DNA of 64,000 nt, taken from assembly GCA_030447925.1 (NCBI GenBank), contig JAUJNX010000001.1:736767-800766 (forward strand), in the 5' to 3' direction. A program made the position numbers and the translations under genes. Of the stretch, positions 33,964 to 44,098 are shown piece after piece. The notes beneath the pieces are model-generated. The model was not told the origin of the DNA. It was given only the letters and a program-made list of their open reading frames with translations, and did not search any database. The DNA is from Egibacteraceae bacterium. Lineage in GTDB: Bacteria; Actinomycetota; Nitriliruptoria; Euzebyales; Egibacteraceae. Each line of letters starts with the position of its first letter. Within the stretch, counting starts at the first letter, position 1.

Positions 33964-35102
33964 GCGCGGTGCCCCGCGTGGGCGCGCGTCTGCTCGGCGT
34001 CGTCAAGCGCTACGGCACCACCGGTGTGCTCGACGGGCTGGACCTGGAGGTGCCGGAGGGCGCCTTCATGGTGCTGGTCGGGCCCAGTGGCTGCGGGAAG
34101 ACGACCTGCCTGCGGTTGCTCGCGGGGCTGGAGCACCCGGACGGCGGTCGGGTGGAGATCGCCGGGCGCGACGTCAGCCGCGAACCCGCCAGGGATCGCG
34201 ACGTCGCCATGGTGTTCCAGGACTTCGCGCTGTACCCGCACATGACCGTCGAGGCGAACGTCGCGTTCGGCCTCCGGCTGCGCTCCCGGCGCCGGCGAGC
34301 CGGCAGCCCCGACGCGCCGGAGATCGACCGCCGGGTGGCGGACGCGCTGCGGCTGCTGGAGCTGGACGGGCTGGAGCGGCGCCGGCCGGCACAGCTGTCG
34401 GGCGGGCAGCGCCAGCGCGTCGCGCTCGCCCGCGCGATCGTCCGGCGGCCGCGGCTGTTCCTCCTGGACGAGCCGCTGTCCAACCTCGACGCGCAGCTGC
34501 GGGGGCAGACCCGCGCCGAGCTCGTGCGCCTGCACCGTCGGCTGTCCGCCACGATGCTGTACGTCACCCACGACCAGGTCGAGGCCCTGTCGATGGCGTC
34601 GCGCATGGCGGTGATGGACCGCGGCGCTGTCCTCCAGGTGGGGTCGCCGCGCGAGGTGTACGAGCGGCCCGCGACGGTGTTCGTCGCACGCTTCGTCGGC
34701 TCGCCCCCGATGAACGTGCACGCCCTGACCGACCGGCCGGGCTTCACCCCGCCGGTGGGCCCGCGCTCGGCGCAGGTGGGCTGGCGGCCACCCCACGGGC
34801 AGCTGAGCGCCGGCTGGGCCGCAGCCGGGCGGGACGGCCTGCGGCTGTCCGGCCGCCTGGACACGGCAGAGCTGCTGGGCGAGGACCTCCTGCTCGGGGT
34901 GGCCGGCCCGTGGGGCCGGGCGGGGCTGCTCCACCCCGCGGGCGCCCCGCACCCGGCCCCCGGCGAGCCCGTCGAGGTCCACGTGCCCCGCGACCGCCTG
35001 CACTGGTTCGACGACTCCGGGACCCGCGTCGGGCACGGCGGCCCCGCGCCCCCGCCTGTGGATCGACCTGCACGTGCCGGCGGCGCCCCGTCGGGGCCGT
35101 GA
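33960..35102 (+). CDS. ABC-importer ATPase (MalK/UgpC type)
   Basis: A 380-aa ATPase: Walker A GPSGCGKTT, Q-loop FQDFALYPHM, signature LSGGQRQRVALAR, Walker B LFLLDEP, switch THDQVEA, and a C-terminal TOBE-like domain that is somewhat divergent and Pro/Gly-rich at the end. Completes the importer. A second, broken MalK-type gene lies next to it on the opposite strand. Confidence 0.9.
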   Translation: MSAVPRVGARLLGVVKRYGTTGVLDGLDLEVPEGAFMVLVGPSGCGKTTCLRLLAGLEHPDGGRVEIAGRDVSREPARDRDVAMVFQDFALYPHMTVEANVAFGLRLRSRRRRAGSPDAPEIDRRVADALRLLELDGLERRRPAQLSGGQRQRVALARAIVRRPRLFLLDEPLSNLDAQLRGQTRAELVRLHRRLSATMLYVTHDQVEALSMASRMAVMDRGAVLQVGSPREVYERPATVFVARFVGSPPMNVHALTDRPGFTPPVGPRSAQVGWRPPHGQLSAGWAAAGRDGLRLSGRLDTAELLGEDLLLGVAGPWGRAGLLHPAGAPHPAPGEPVEVHVPRDRLHWFDDSGTRVGHGGPAPPPVDRPARAGGAPSGP

Positions 35103-35144
35103 CGTCGGGCGCCGCCGGCAGCGGGCGGGTGGCGAGGGGGACGG

Positions 35145-36014
<870 letters not shown>

Positions 36015-36017
36015 CTC

Positions 36018-36245
36018 ATCGGCGGGGAGAAGGTCAACCAGAAGGCACCGCGCGACCGCAACCTCGCGATGGTGTTCCAGAACTACGCCCTGTACCCCCA
36101 CCTCAGCGTGTACGAGAACATCGCGTTCCCGCTGCGCCTGCACAAGGTCGACGACGACGAGGTGCGCCGGCGCGTGCAGGAGGCCGCCGAGGTCCTGGAG
36201 CTCCAGGAGCACCTGGACCGCAAGCCCGCGAACCTGTCCGGCGGC
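36018..36245 (+). pseudogene. Inverted internal segment of the same ATPase
   Basis: On the plus strand this reads [36 protein letters not shown] and ends [12 protein letters not shown]. This is exactly the ATPase stretch that should precede RQRVAMGR in the minus-strand fragment next to it. The segment is therefore flipped in place, with junctions near 36015 and 36247. GGCGGGGA occurs just inside the left junction (36021-36028) and just beyond the right one (36255-36262). Confidence 0.75.
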
Positions 36246-36249
36246 CATG

Positions 36250-37543
36250 CGCCCGGCGGGGATGCCGGTGAGGACCGGCTCCGGCTCGGCGGGGTCGCCG
36301 GGGCGGAAGCGCACGATGCGGTTGTCCCGGGCGGTGGTCAGGTAGGCGTAGAGCAGGCCGTCCTGGGCGAAGCCGGGGGAGACCGCCAGGCCGAGGAGCC
36401 CGCCCTCGCCCTCCGGGTCCACGGCGAGGCGGTGCACCTCCCGCAGCTCGCCGCCGCCCGGGTCGCGGACCAGGACCCGGCCGCTGTCGGACTCGCTCAC
36501 GAAGGCCCGGCCGTCGGGCGCGACGACGACGTCCCACGGCTGGGTGAGGCCCCCTGCCACGACCGAGGTCGCCAGGCCGCAGCCGGCCAGGCGCTCCACC
36601 GCGGGGCCGACCGCGACCGGGCCCCCGACCAGCAGCAACCGGGCGGGGGCGAGCCGGGCCAGCTCGGCGCGGACGGGGTCGGGGACGCAGCCGGGCTCCA
36701 CCAGCAGGACCGGGCCGCCGCCGGCGGCCGCAGCGGTCGCCCCGGCCAGGGCGTCAGGGAAGGCGCGGCCGCTGGCGAGCACGGCGACCGGTGCGCCGTC
36801 CGGGAACGCGTCGGCCGCCACCGCTGCCGCGGTCGCGAACCGGTCCGGGCCGGCGAGGCGGCGGGCGGGCACCCCGGCGGCCGCCTCCAGCTCCGCCACG
36901 CGGGCACCCGGCACGGCCTGCTCGCCGCCCAGGACGACCAGGTCGGCGGGCCGCAGCCGCGCGAGCTCCGCCCGCGTCGCCGCCGGCACCCGGTCCGGCG
37001 CGGTCAGCAGCACCGGTCCCCCCAGGGCACCGGCGGCCAGCGCGTCGGCGTGGTCCTGGCCGGTCGTGACGTAGGCGACGGGCACCCCGGGCGCGAAGGC
37101 GGCCGCCGACGCGGCCGCGGCGGTCGCGTACCGGTCGGGCCCGGCGACGCGGGTGACCCCGCCGGGCGCCAGGTCGCGCAGCGCCGCCGCGACCGGGGCA
37201 CCGACCGCCGCGTCGCCGCCGAGCAGCACGATCCGGTCCGGCGCCAGGCGCCGCAGCTCGGCGGACGTCGCCGCGGGCAGGGCGGTGCGGTCGGTGAGCA
37301 GCACCGCCGCGTCGCCCCCGGTGGCCGCGGCGCGGCGAGCGCGTCGGGGAAGTCCTCACCGGTGGCGACCCACGCCACCGCCGCCCCGCTCGGGAAGGTG
37401 AGGCCGGACACCGCGGCCGCCGTGGCGTACCGGTCCTCCCCGCCCACCCGCTGCGCGGTCGCCGGCGCCTGCTCCTGCGCCGCCCCGGGCGGGACCGCCA
37501 CGAGGACCGCCGACGTGATCAGCAGTGCAAAGGTTGCGCGCAT
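36250..37543 (-). pseudogene. CWB2-repeat/sugar-dehydrogenase-like secreted protein, frameshifted and truncated
   Basis: Signal peptide [23 protein letters not shown]. Three cell-wall-binding type 2 repeats follow: [31 protein letters not shown] and [14 protein letters not shown], each ending in a (V/L)LGG-like strand. A frameshift near 37330 splits repeat 1. Then a glucose/sorbosone-dehydrogenase-like beta-propeller starts ([40 protein letters not shown]) and is cut at VLTGIPAGR, where the inverted ATPase segment begins. Predicted role if whole: wall-anchored PQQ-type sugar oxidation. Confidence 0.7.
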
Positions 37544-37675
37544 TGCCCGAGTATGAACGGATCACGTTGCGTGACCCAAGGCGGGGTCGGGAGGAGCGCG
37601 GGGAGGGAGCTTGACGTGGCCCCGGTGGCCCGGTCGGATGCGCGCCGAGCGGAGCGCGCGGACCGGAGGATGGCC

Positions 37676-38223
37676 ATGGGCAAGGTGCTGTACTCGGTGA
37701 CGATGTCGCTGGACGCCTTCATCGCGGGGCCGGGCGGTGACATGTCGTGGCTGACCCCCACCTGGGACCCAACCCGCAGGTGGACGACCTCCAGCGCGAC
37801 ATCGGGGCGCTGCTGGTCGGCAACCGCACCTACCGCGGTGACGACCCGAACCGCGGCACCGACCGCGAGGGCGCCTTCGGCGGCACCTGGTCCGGGCCGG
37901 TCGTCGTGGTGACTCACCACCCGCCGCCGACCCCGGAGCCCGGCGTCACCTTCGCCACCGACCTGGCGAGCGGGCTGGCCACCGCGAGGGCCGCGGCGGG
38001 GGACCGCTACGTCAACGTCCTGGGCGCCGACCTCGCCCGGCAGTGCCTGGCGGCCGGCGAGCTCGACGAGGTCCTGGCGATCGTCGCCCCGGTCCTGCTC
38101 GGCGACGGGACACGCCTGTTCGCCCACCCCGGCGGCGCCACCGTGGAACTCGAGCCGCTCCACGTCACCCCGCTGCCCCACGCCACCAACCTGTGGATGC
38201 GCGTCGTCCGCCCCGGCGGCTGA
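37676..38223 (+). pseudogene. Dihydrofolate-reductase-like (RibD C-terminal) protein, frameshifted
   Basis: GGAGG lies 6 bp before the ATG. MGKVLYSVTMSLDAFIAGPG and GDMSWL start the fold; at the C-run near 37758 the frame shifts, after which HLGPNPQVDDLQRDIGALLV and FGGTWSGPVVVVTHHPP continue it to RYVNVLGADLARQCLAAGELDE and the end. One extra C in the run of five would restore a 182-aa protein, so a homopolymer error is likely. Confidence 0.65.
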
Positions 38224-38252
38224 CCCGGACGGCCCCGTGCTGCCCGCACCCG

Positions 38253-38902
38253 TCACGGGGCGGGGGCGTGGGTCAGCAGCACGCGGCCGAGGGCCAGTCC
38301 CGCGGTGGTGGCGGCGACCTCGTCCTCGCGCAGGGCGAGCAGTGCGGTGCGCCCGGCGCCGTCCTGGGCGTCGGCGACCTCCAGCACCGCGCGGGACGCG
38401 GCCACCTGGCCGGCCGTCCCGTCCTCGGCGCCGAGCACCCACACGTCGACGAACCCGCCCGGCGCGACCGCCCAGCCGTCCTCCACGGGGACCGGCACCG
38501 CGCGCAGGCCGGGCTCCAGCCCCGCCGCCGGTCCGCGGGGGTCCAGGTGCGCGGCGGTGAGGACCACGCCCTGCGGGAGGGCGATGGCGAGGGCGGCGCC
38601 GTCGGGGACCGACGCGACCGAGCCGGGGGGACCGCCGCGGGCGGCAGGACGGTCGGGCGCAGCGCCGGGTCGCGCGTGCCGGCGGCGAGGTCGCGGGCGG
38701 CGACCAGGACCGTGACGGGTTCCCCGCCCCAGCGCCGCTCCGCGCGGGCGACGCGCGCCTCGGCCGCGAGCGCCACGGCGAGGAGGGCGAGGACGGCGAG
38801 GACGGCCCGCACGCGCGGGCGCAGGCGTGCCCAGCCCTCGGCGAGGCCGTCCAGGGGCGGGGGCAGGGCCGGGTGCGGCCCGTCGAGCAGCGTCGTGGTC
38901 AC
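38253..38902 (-). pseudogene. SAF-domain (CpaB/RcpC-like) protein, frameshifted
   Basis: One membrane segment (VRAVLAVLALLAVALAAEAR), then a SAF domain (VTVLVAARDLAAGT...LALPQGV-type strand, then AVPVPVEDGWAVAPGGFVDV). Flp pilus CpaB proteins have this design. The frame changes near 38630 at a run of six C on the coding strand. GTG start chosen because it precedes VTTTLLDGPHP; a TTG five codons earlier is possible. Confidence 0.6.
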
Positions 38903-38982
38903 GCCCGGCAGCCTCAACGCCCGGCAGCGCCCGGGCCAGCCGGACGGCCGCCGACCTGTGGACAGCCGGGAGGACCGCTGGG

Positions 38983-39794
38983 TCAGTGCGGTCCGACGCG
39001 GGCGCCGCGCAGGGCGGACAGGGCCGGGCGGTCGGGGACAGCGGCAGGGCGGGGATCACGTCGAACAGCAGGTCGCGCAGGCGCCCGTTGTTCTGCTGGA
39101 AGACCGCCAGCACGCCCTCGTGCGACACCGCCTCGACGTCGGGGTCGTCCTCCAGCCCCGCGTCGTAGTCGGTGATGAGCGAGATGTTGAGCGCCGCCAT
39201 CTCCAGCTCGCGGGCCAGGATCACCTCGGGGTACTGGGTCATGTTGATGACCTCCCACCCCGCGGCGGAGAACCAGCGCGACTCGGCCTTGGTCGAGAAG
39301 CGCGGGCCCTGGATGACCACGACCGTCCCGCCGTCGTGGACCGGGATGCCCAGCTTGCGCGCCGAGGCGACCGCGGTCGCGCGCATCTCGGCGTCGTAGG
39401 GCTCGGCGAACGAGACGTGGGTGGTCTCCGGCCCGTCGTAGAACGTGTCGGCGCGGCCCGAGGTGCGGTCCACGACCTGGTCGCAGATGACGAAGTGGCC
39501 CGGCTCGACGTGGCGCTGCAGGCTGCCCGCCGCGCACGGCAGGATCAGGTCGGTCGCGCCCAGCTGCTTCATCGCCCAGACGTTGGCCCGGTAGTTGATC
39601 GCGTGCGGCGGCAGGGAGTGGTCGACGCCGTGGCGCGGCAGGAAGCCGACCGCGCGCCCGCCGATCTCACCGACCACGACCGGCGCCGACGGGGGCCCGT
39701 AGGGCGTGTCGACCTTGACCTCGGTCGCGTCGTCGAGCAGCTCGTAGAAGCCGGACCCGCCGAAGACGCCGACCTGGATGCGGGAGTCGGCCAC
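38983..39794 (-). pseudogene. mtnP: S-methyl-5'-thioadenosine phosphorylase, frameshift near the end
   Basis: MTAP/PNP family: VGVFGGSGFYEL (phosphate loop), FLPRHGVDHSLPPHAINYRAN, CDQVVDRTSGR, QGPRFSTKAESRW and INMTQYPEVILARELE. Salvages methylthioadenosine or adenosine-type nucleosides. The last ~20 codons need a shift near 39045 to end in ALSALRGARVGPH; as written the frame runs into the SAF gene. Only the tail is affected, so the enzyme may be intact in the cell. GTG start 1 bp after the FmdB stop. Confidence 0.75.
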
Positions 39795-39795
39795 G

Positions 39796-40128
39796 TCAGG
39801 CCGCGCTCTCGCCGCCGGACGACCCGCCCGACGCGCTGCCGGACGGCGTGGACGGCGCGGCGGCGGCCTCCTTGGCCGGTGCTGTCGCGTCCTTCTTCTT
39901 GTCGGCGCCGGAGCCGCCGGAGCCGCCCGACGAGCCCTCGCCGGCGGCCGGCTTGCGCGAGTCGTTCACGTAGTAGCCGGACCCCTTGAAGATGATCCCG
40001 GCCGCGCCGTAGACCTTGCGCAGCCGCCCGCCGCAGGTGCCGCAGGTCGTGAGCGGGTCGTCGCGGAACGACTGGACGACCTCGACGTGCCGGCCGCAGT
40101 CGCGGCAGGCGTACTCGTACGTGGGCAC
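39796..40128 (-). CDS. FmdB-family zinc-ribbon protein
   Basis: A 110-aa protein. MPTYEYACRDCGRHVEVVQ with a second C-x-x-C (TCGTCGGRLRKVYG) forms the FmdB zinc ribbon; GIIFKGSGYYVND follows, then a low-complexity Gly/Ser/Ala/Lys tail. Proposed regulatory role only; function unknown. AAGGAGGAG precedes the GTG. Confidence 0.9.
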   Translation of the reverse strand: MPTYEYACRDCGRHVEVVQSFRDDPLTTCGTCGGRLRKVYGAAGIIFKGSGYYVNDSRKPAAGEGSSGGSGGSGADKKKDATAPAKEAAAAPSTPSGSASGGSSGGESAA

Positions 40129-40154
40129 AGCTCCTCCTTGTGGCGACGACCACC

Positions 40155-40766
40155 CTACTGCGGGGCCCCGGCCCTTCCCCAACGCGCGCGCAGCACGCCC
40201 TCTTCCGTGACGACGACGTCGACGGGCAGGTCGTGGGGCTCGCGGGGGACCCCGGGCGGGCCGACGACCTGGACCGCGAACGCGACCCCCACCACCGGGA
40301 CGCCGGGCCGCAGCCGCGCGAGCAGGCGGTCCACGTGCCCGCCGCCCTGGCCCAGCCGCCCGCCCGCGGCGTCCCAGCCGAGGCCGGGCACGACCGCCGC
40401 GTCCACGACCGCCGGGTCGGCGCCGGGGTCCGCGGGGTCGTGGGGCGGCTCGCGCAGCCCGCGCCAGCCCGCCACCAGCGCGCCGAGGTCGGTGACGGCG
40501 CCCAGCCGCAGCGCGGATCCGTCCACCCACGGCAGCCACACCGCGTCGCCGCGGCCCAGGCGCGCCCGCAGCCACGGGTCGAGGTCGACCTCGGCGGGCC
40601 CGGCCGCGTAGCCGAGCACCGACCGCGCGGCGGCGAGCTCGGGCAGCTCGGCCAGCCGCCGCGTGATGGCGGCCGACGCCGCCCGGCGCGCCTCGTCGCT
40701 GAGGGCCGCCCGGGCGGCCCGCAGCCGCGCGCGCAGCGCCGCCTTGTCCTGCGCCGGGAGCGTCAT
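40155..40766 (-). CDS. 5-formyltetrahydrofolate cyclo-ligase
   Basis: A 203-aa enzyme of the 5-FTHF cyclo-ligase family (ATP-dependent, makes 5,10-methenyl-THF). KAALRARLRAARAAL at the start and GLGWDAAGGRLGQGGGHVDRLL carry the folate/ATP site; the usual G-Y-Y-D is G-H-V-D here. Upstream of fmdB on the same strand, and divergent from galU. Confidence 0.85.
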   Translation of the reverse strand: MTLPAQDKAALRARLRAARAALSDEARRAASAAITRRLAELPELAAARSVLGYAAGPAEVDLDPWLRARLGRGDAVWLPWVDGSALRLGAVTDLGALVAGWRGLREPPHDPADPGADPAVVDAAVVPGLGWDAAGGRLGQGGGHVDRLLARLRPGVPVVGVAFAVQVVGPPGVPREPHDLPVDVVVTEEGVLRARWGRAGAPQ

Positions 40767-40922
40767 CGTCCACAGCCTCGCAAGACGGCCTGCTGTACAC
40801 CAAGAGGCAGCGGTGCGAGACTCCCTGTCGCGAAGACGCGGACGCGAGTTGGGCCACCCGCGGCGTCCCGCTCGCGTACCGGTCCCGACAGGGACCACCA
40901 GCAGAGGTGAAAGGACGAGTGC
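40767..40922. promoter_or_regulatory. Divergent promoter region of cyclo-ligase and galU
   Basis: A 156-bp intergenic region between divergent genes. It contains an inverted repeat CCCTGTCG (40823-40830)/CGACAGGG (40886-40893). AAAGGA lies ~8 bp before the galU GTG. Confidence 0.4.
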
Positions 40923-41798
40923 GTGCGTGCCCGCAAGGCGGTCATCCCGGCGGCCGGCCTCGGGACCCGGTTCCTGCCGGCCACCAAGGCCCAGCCCAAG
41001 GAGATGCTGCCGGTCGTCGACAAGCCGGCCATCCAGTACGTCGTGGAGGAGGCGGTCACCGCCGGCCTCGACGACATCCTCATGGTCACGGGCTCGGGCA
41101 AGCGGGCGCTCGAGGACCACTTCGACCAGGCCGTCGAGCTCGAGCGGCAGCTGGCCGCCTCCGGCAAGGAGAGCCAGCTGGCGGAGGTGCAGGCCATCGC
41201 GCGCCTCGCCAACGTCCACTACGTGCGCCAGGGCCAGCCCCTCGGCCTGGGCCACGCCGTGGGCACCGCCCGCAACCACGTCGGGGACGAGCCGTTCGCC
41301 GTGCTGCTGGGTGACGACCTGATCGGCGAGCACGAGCGCCTCCTGGCCCGCATGGTCGACCTGTGCGCGGAGACCGGGCGCAGCGTGGTGGCGGTCATGG
41401 AGTTCGGCGACGAGGAACTGGACGCCTACGGGGTCATCGACGCACAGCCGGACCCCGACCGCCCCGACGTCTTCCGGGTCCACGACATGGTCGAGAAGCC
41501 CGGCAAGGCCAACGCCCCGTCGAAGCTGTGCATCATCGGGCGCTACGTGCTGACCCCCGACATCTTCGGCCACATCGACGCCACGGCCCCCGGCCGCGGC
41601 GGCGAGATCCAGCTGACCGACGCGATGAAGGCGCAGGCCCGCGAGGAACCGATCATGGCCCTGCGTTTCGCGGGGGTCCGCTACGACGTCGGCAGCAAGC
41701 AGGACTACCTCCGCGCCAACGTCGAGCTCGCGGCGCAGAGCCCGGACCTCGGGCCCGCGTTCCGCGAGTTCCTGGTCGGTTTCGTGAAGGATCTGTGA
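40923..41798 (+). CDS. galU: UTP-glucose-1-phosphate uridylyltransferase
   Basis: A 291-aa nucleotidyltransferase: PAAGLGTRFLPATKAQPKEM (nucleotide loop and Lys), VLLGDDLI, EKPGKANAPS and GRGGEIQLTDAM are GalU hallmarks. Makes UDP-glucose for wall and exopolysaccharide synthesis. First gene of galU-moeA-moaC-mogA, with a GTGA overlap to moeA. Confidence 0.95.
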   Translation: MRARKAVIPAAGLGTRFLPATKAQPKEMLPVVDKPAIQYVVEEAVTAGLDDILMVTGSGKRALEDHFDQAVELERQLAASGKESQLAEVQAIARLANVHYVRQGQPLGLGHAVGTARNHVGDEPFAVLLGDDLIGEHERLLARMVDLCAETGRSVVAVMEFGDEELDAYGVIDAQPDPDRPDVFRVHDMVEKPGKANAPSKLCIIGRYVLTPDIFGHIDATAPGRGGEIQLTDAMKAQAREEPIMALRFAGVRYDVGSKQDYLRANVELAAQSPDLGPAFREFLVGFVKDL

Positions 41799-43051
41799 CC
41801 AACGTGGACGCACCCCACCGGCACCTGGAGCGCGCTGACGAGCTGGTGCCGCTCGACGCCTACCGCCGCGAGCTGCTGTCGCGCATCGCCCCGCTGGAGC
41901 CGATCACCGTCGGCCTGCTGGAGGCGCACGGCTGCGTGCTCGCGGAGGACGCGGCGGCCGAGCACGACGTCCCGCCCTTCGCCAACTCGGCCATGGACGG
42001 GTACGCCGTGCGCTCCTCCGACGCCTACGAGGGCGCCGAGCTGGCGGTGGTCGGGGAGGTCGCCGCCGGTGCCGAGCTGCCCGCCGGCGAGGTCGGCTTC
42101 GGCGAGGCCGTGCGGATCATGACGGGCGCGCCGCTGCCCCCCGGCGCCGACGTGATCGTGCCGGTGGAGCAGGCCGACGAGGACGCCGAGGGCGCGCGCG
42201 TGCGGCTGCGGGCGACCGGCCGCCGCGGCGACCACATCCGCGGGCCCGGCGAGGACGTCCGCGGCGGGGAGGTCGTCCTGCAGGCCGGGCGCCGCCTGGG
42301 GGCGGCCGACATCGGCATGCTCGCCGCCATCGGGCGGGTGCGGGTCCTGGTCCACCCCCAGCCGCGCGTCGTGATCATCTCCACCGGCGACGAGCTGCTG
42401 GAGCCCGGCAGCCCCGACCGGCCCGGCGCGATCCGCGACGCCAACTCCTTCGCCCTGACCACCCTGGCGCGGGAGTGCGGCGCCGCCGCGTTCCGCCTGC
42501 CCGTGGTCGGCGACGACCGCCGCGCCCTGCAGGAGGCGTTCGAGGGCGCCCTCACCCAGGCCGACCTGCTGGTCACCAGCGGCGGGGTCAGCGCGGGGCG
42601 CTACGACTACGTCAAGCAGGTGCTCGCCCAGCTCGGCGACGTGCGCTTCACCAAGGTCGGGATGCAGCCGGGCATGCCGCAGGCGTTCGGCTTCCTGGAC
42701 GGGGTGCCGTGCTTCGGGCTCCCGGGCAACCCGGTCAGCGCGTACGTCTCCTTCGAGGTGTTCGTGCGGCCGGCGCTTCGGCGCATGCAGGGGCGGACCG
42801 ACCTCAACCGGCCGCGGGTGACCGCGATCCTGGAGGACGAGGTCGCCAGCCCCCCCGGCCGCGTGTCGTTCCTGCGCGTCAAGCTCCACCGCGACGGCGG
42901 CGTCTGGCACGCGCGCACCACCGGCGCGCAGGGCAGCGGCATCCTGCGCTCGCTGGTGGAGGCCGACGGCCTGGCCGAGATCCCCTCGGACCGCACCAGC
43001 GTCTTCGCGGGCGAGCGCGTGGTCGTCCACCTGCTGGTCGACACGGCCTGA
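41795..43051 (+). CDS. moeA: Molybdopterin molybdenumtransferase MoeA / Glp-like
   Basis: A 418-aa MoeA: PPFANSAMDGYAVRS, MTGAPLPPGADVIVPVE, ISTGDELLEPG, VTSGGVSAGRYDYVKQ, GLPGNPVSAYVSFEVFV. Inserts Mo into molybdopterin. In Corynebacteriales a MoeA homologue (Glp) encoded behind galU also joins the divisome; position and the membrane gene downstream would allow that here, but sequence cannot show it. Confidence 0.9.
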   Translation: MTNVDAPHRHLERADELVPLDAYRRELLSRIAPLEPITVGLLEAHGCVLAEDAAAEHDVPPFANSAMDGYAVRSSDAYEGAELAVVGEVAAGAELPAGEVGFGEAVRIMTGAPLPPGADVIVPVEQADEDAEGARVRLRATGRRGDHIRGPGEDVRGGEVVLQAGRRLGAADIGMLAAIGRVRVLVHPQPRVVIISTGDELLEPGSPDRPGAIRDANSFALTTLARECGAAAFRLPVVGDDRRALQEAFEGALTQADLLVTSGGVSAGRYDYVKQVLAQLGDVRFTKVGMQPGMPQAFGFLDGVPCFGLPGNPVSAYVSFEVFVRPALRRMQGRTDLNRPRVTAILEDEVASPPGRVSFLRVKLHRDGGVWHARTTGAQGSGILRSLVEADGLAEIPSDRTSVFAGERVVVHLLVDTA

Positions 43052-43056
43052 CCGGG

Positions 43057-43560
43057 GTGTCCGAGGGCGAGCTGACCCACCTCGACGCCGACGGGCGCGC
43101 CCGGATGGTCGACGTCGGGGACAAGGCCGTCACCGCCCGGGTCGCGGTGGCCAGGGCGACCGTGCGCATGCGCCCGGCGACCGCGGTGCTCCTCGTGGAG
43201 GGCCGGCTGCCCAAGGGCGACGCCCTCGCCACCGCGCGGATCGCGGGGATCATGGGCGCCAAGCGCACCCCGGACCTGCTGCCCCTCGCGCACCCGATCG
43301 CGCTCGCGGGCGTCGAGGTCGAGGTCGAGGTCGACGCGGCGGCGGGGGTCGCCACGATCGCCGCGCGGGCGCGGGCGGCCGACCGCACCGGGGTGGAGAT
43401 GGAGGCCCTGACCGCCGCCGCCGTCGCGGCGCTCACCCTCTACGACATGGTCAAGGCGGTCGAGCGCGGCGTGGTCATCGAGCGCATCGAGCTAGTGTCC
43501 AAGACCGGCGGCAAGTCCGGCGACTGGCACCGCGACCAGGCGCCCGGAGGCCCGGCGTGA
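43057..43560 (+). CDS. moaC: Cyclic pyranopterin monophosphate synthase
   Basis: A 167-aa MoaC: RMVDVGDKAVTARVAVARA, KGDALATARIAGIMGAKRT, LPLAHPI, DRTGVEMEALTAAA, DMVKAVERG and KTGGKSG. Catalyses the second half of cPMP formation. Its moaA partner is not in the window. GTG start 5 bp after moeA. Confidence 0.95.
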   Translation: MSEGELTHLDADGRARMVDVGDKAVTARVAVARATVRMRPATAVLLVEGRLPKGDALATARIAGIMGAKRTPDLLPLAHPIALAGVEVEVEVDAAAGVATIAARARAADRTGVEMEALTAAAVAALTLYDMVKAVERGVVIERIELVSKTGGKSGDWHRDQAPGGPA

Positions 43561-44048
43561 GGGCCGCCGTGGTCACCGTGTCGACCCGCGCCGCGGGCGG
43601 GGTCTACGCCGACGAGGCGGGGCCGGCGCTCGTGGCCCGGCTGCGCGACGCCGGGTACGAGGTCGGGGACCCCGTCGTGGTGCCCGACGGCCGCGAGGTC
43701 GTGGCCGGCGCGCTGCGCACGGCGGCCGGCGCCGCCGATCTGGTCCTCACCACCGGCGGCACGGGCCTGCACCCGCGCGACCTGACGCCCGAGGCGACCC
43801 TGGACGTCGTCGACCGGGTGGTGCCGGGCCTCGCCGAGGCGATGCGCGCGGTCTCGCGCGCCGTCGCGCCGACCGCGGTCCTGTCCCGCGCCGTCGCGGG
43901 GACGGTGGGCCGCACCCTGGTGGTGAACCTCCCCGGCTCACCCCGCGGGGCGGTGGAGAACCTGGACGCCGTCCTGCCCGTCCTGGGCCACGCCCTGGAC
44001 CAGTTGCGCGGCGGCGACCACGACAGGGGCCCGTCGGGCGACGCCTGA
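43557..44048 (+). CDS. MogA/MoaB-family molybdopterin adenylyltransferase
   Basis: A 163-aa protein: RAAVVTVSTRAAGGVYADEA, LVLTTGGTGLHPRDLTPEA (MPT-binding loop) and VNLPGSPRGAVENLDAVLPVLGHAL. Adenylates molybdopterin before metal insertion. GTGA overlap with moaC. Confidence 0.9.
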   Translation: MRAAVVTVSTRAAGGVYADEAGPALVARLRDAGYEVGDPVVVPDGREVVAGALRTAAGAADLVLTTGGTGLHPRDLTPEATLDVVDRVVPGLAEAMRAVSRAVAPTAVLSRAVAGTVGRTLVVNLPGSPRGAVENLDAVLPVLGHALDQLRGGDHDRGPSGDA

Positions 44049-44098
44049 CGTTCGGAATGCCGTCCCGGCGCCCCCGGCGCTGTTACGGTCCGAACCGG

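Noticed and set aside
38253..39794. MTAP-SAF fusion protein
   Set aside because: The fusion arises only because frameshifts remove the MTAP stop; the two families are otherwise complete and separate.
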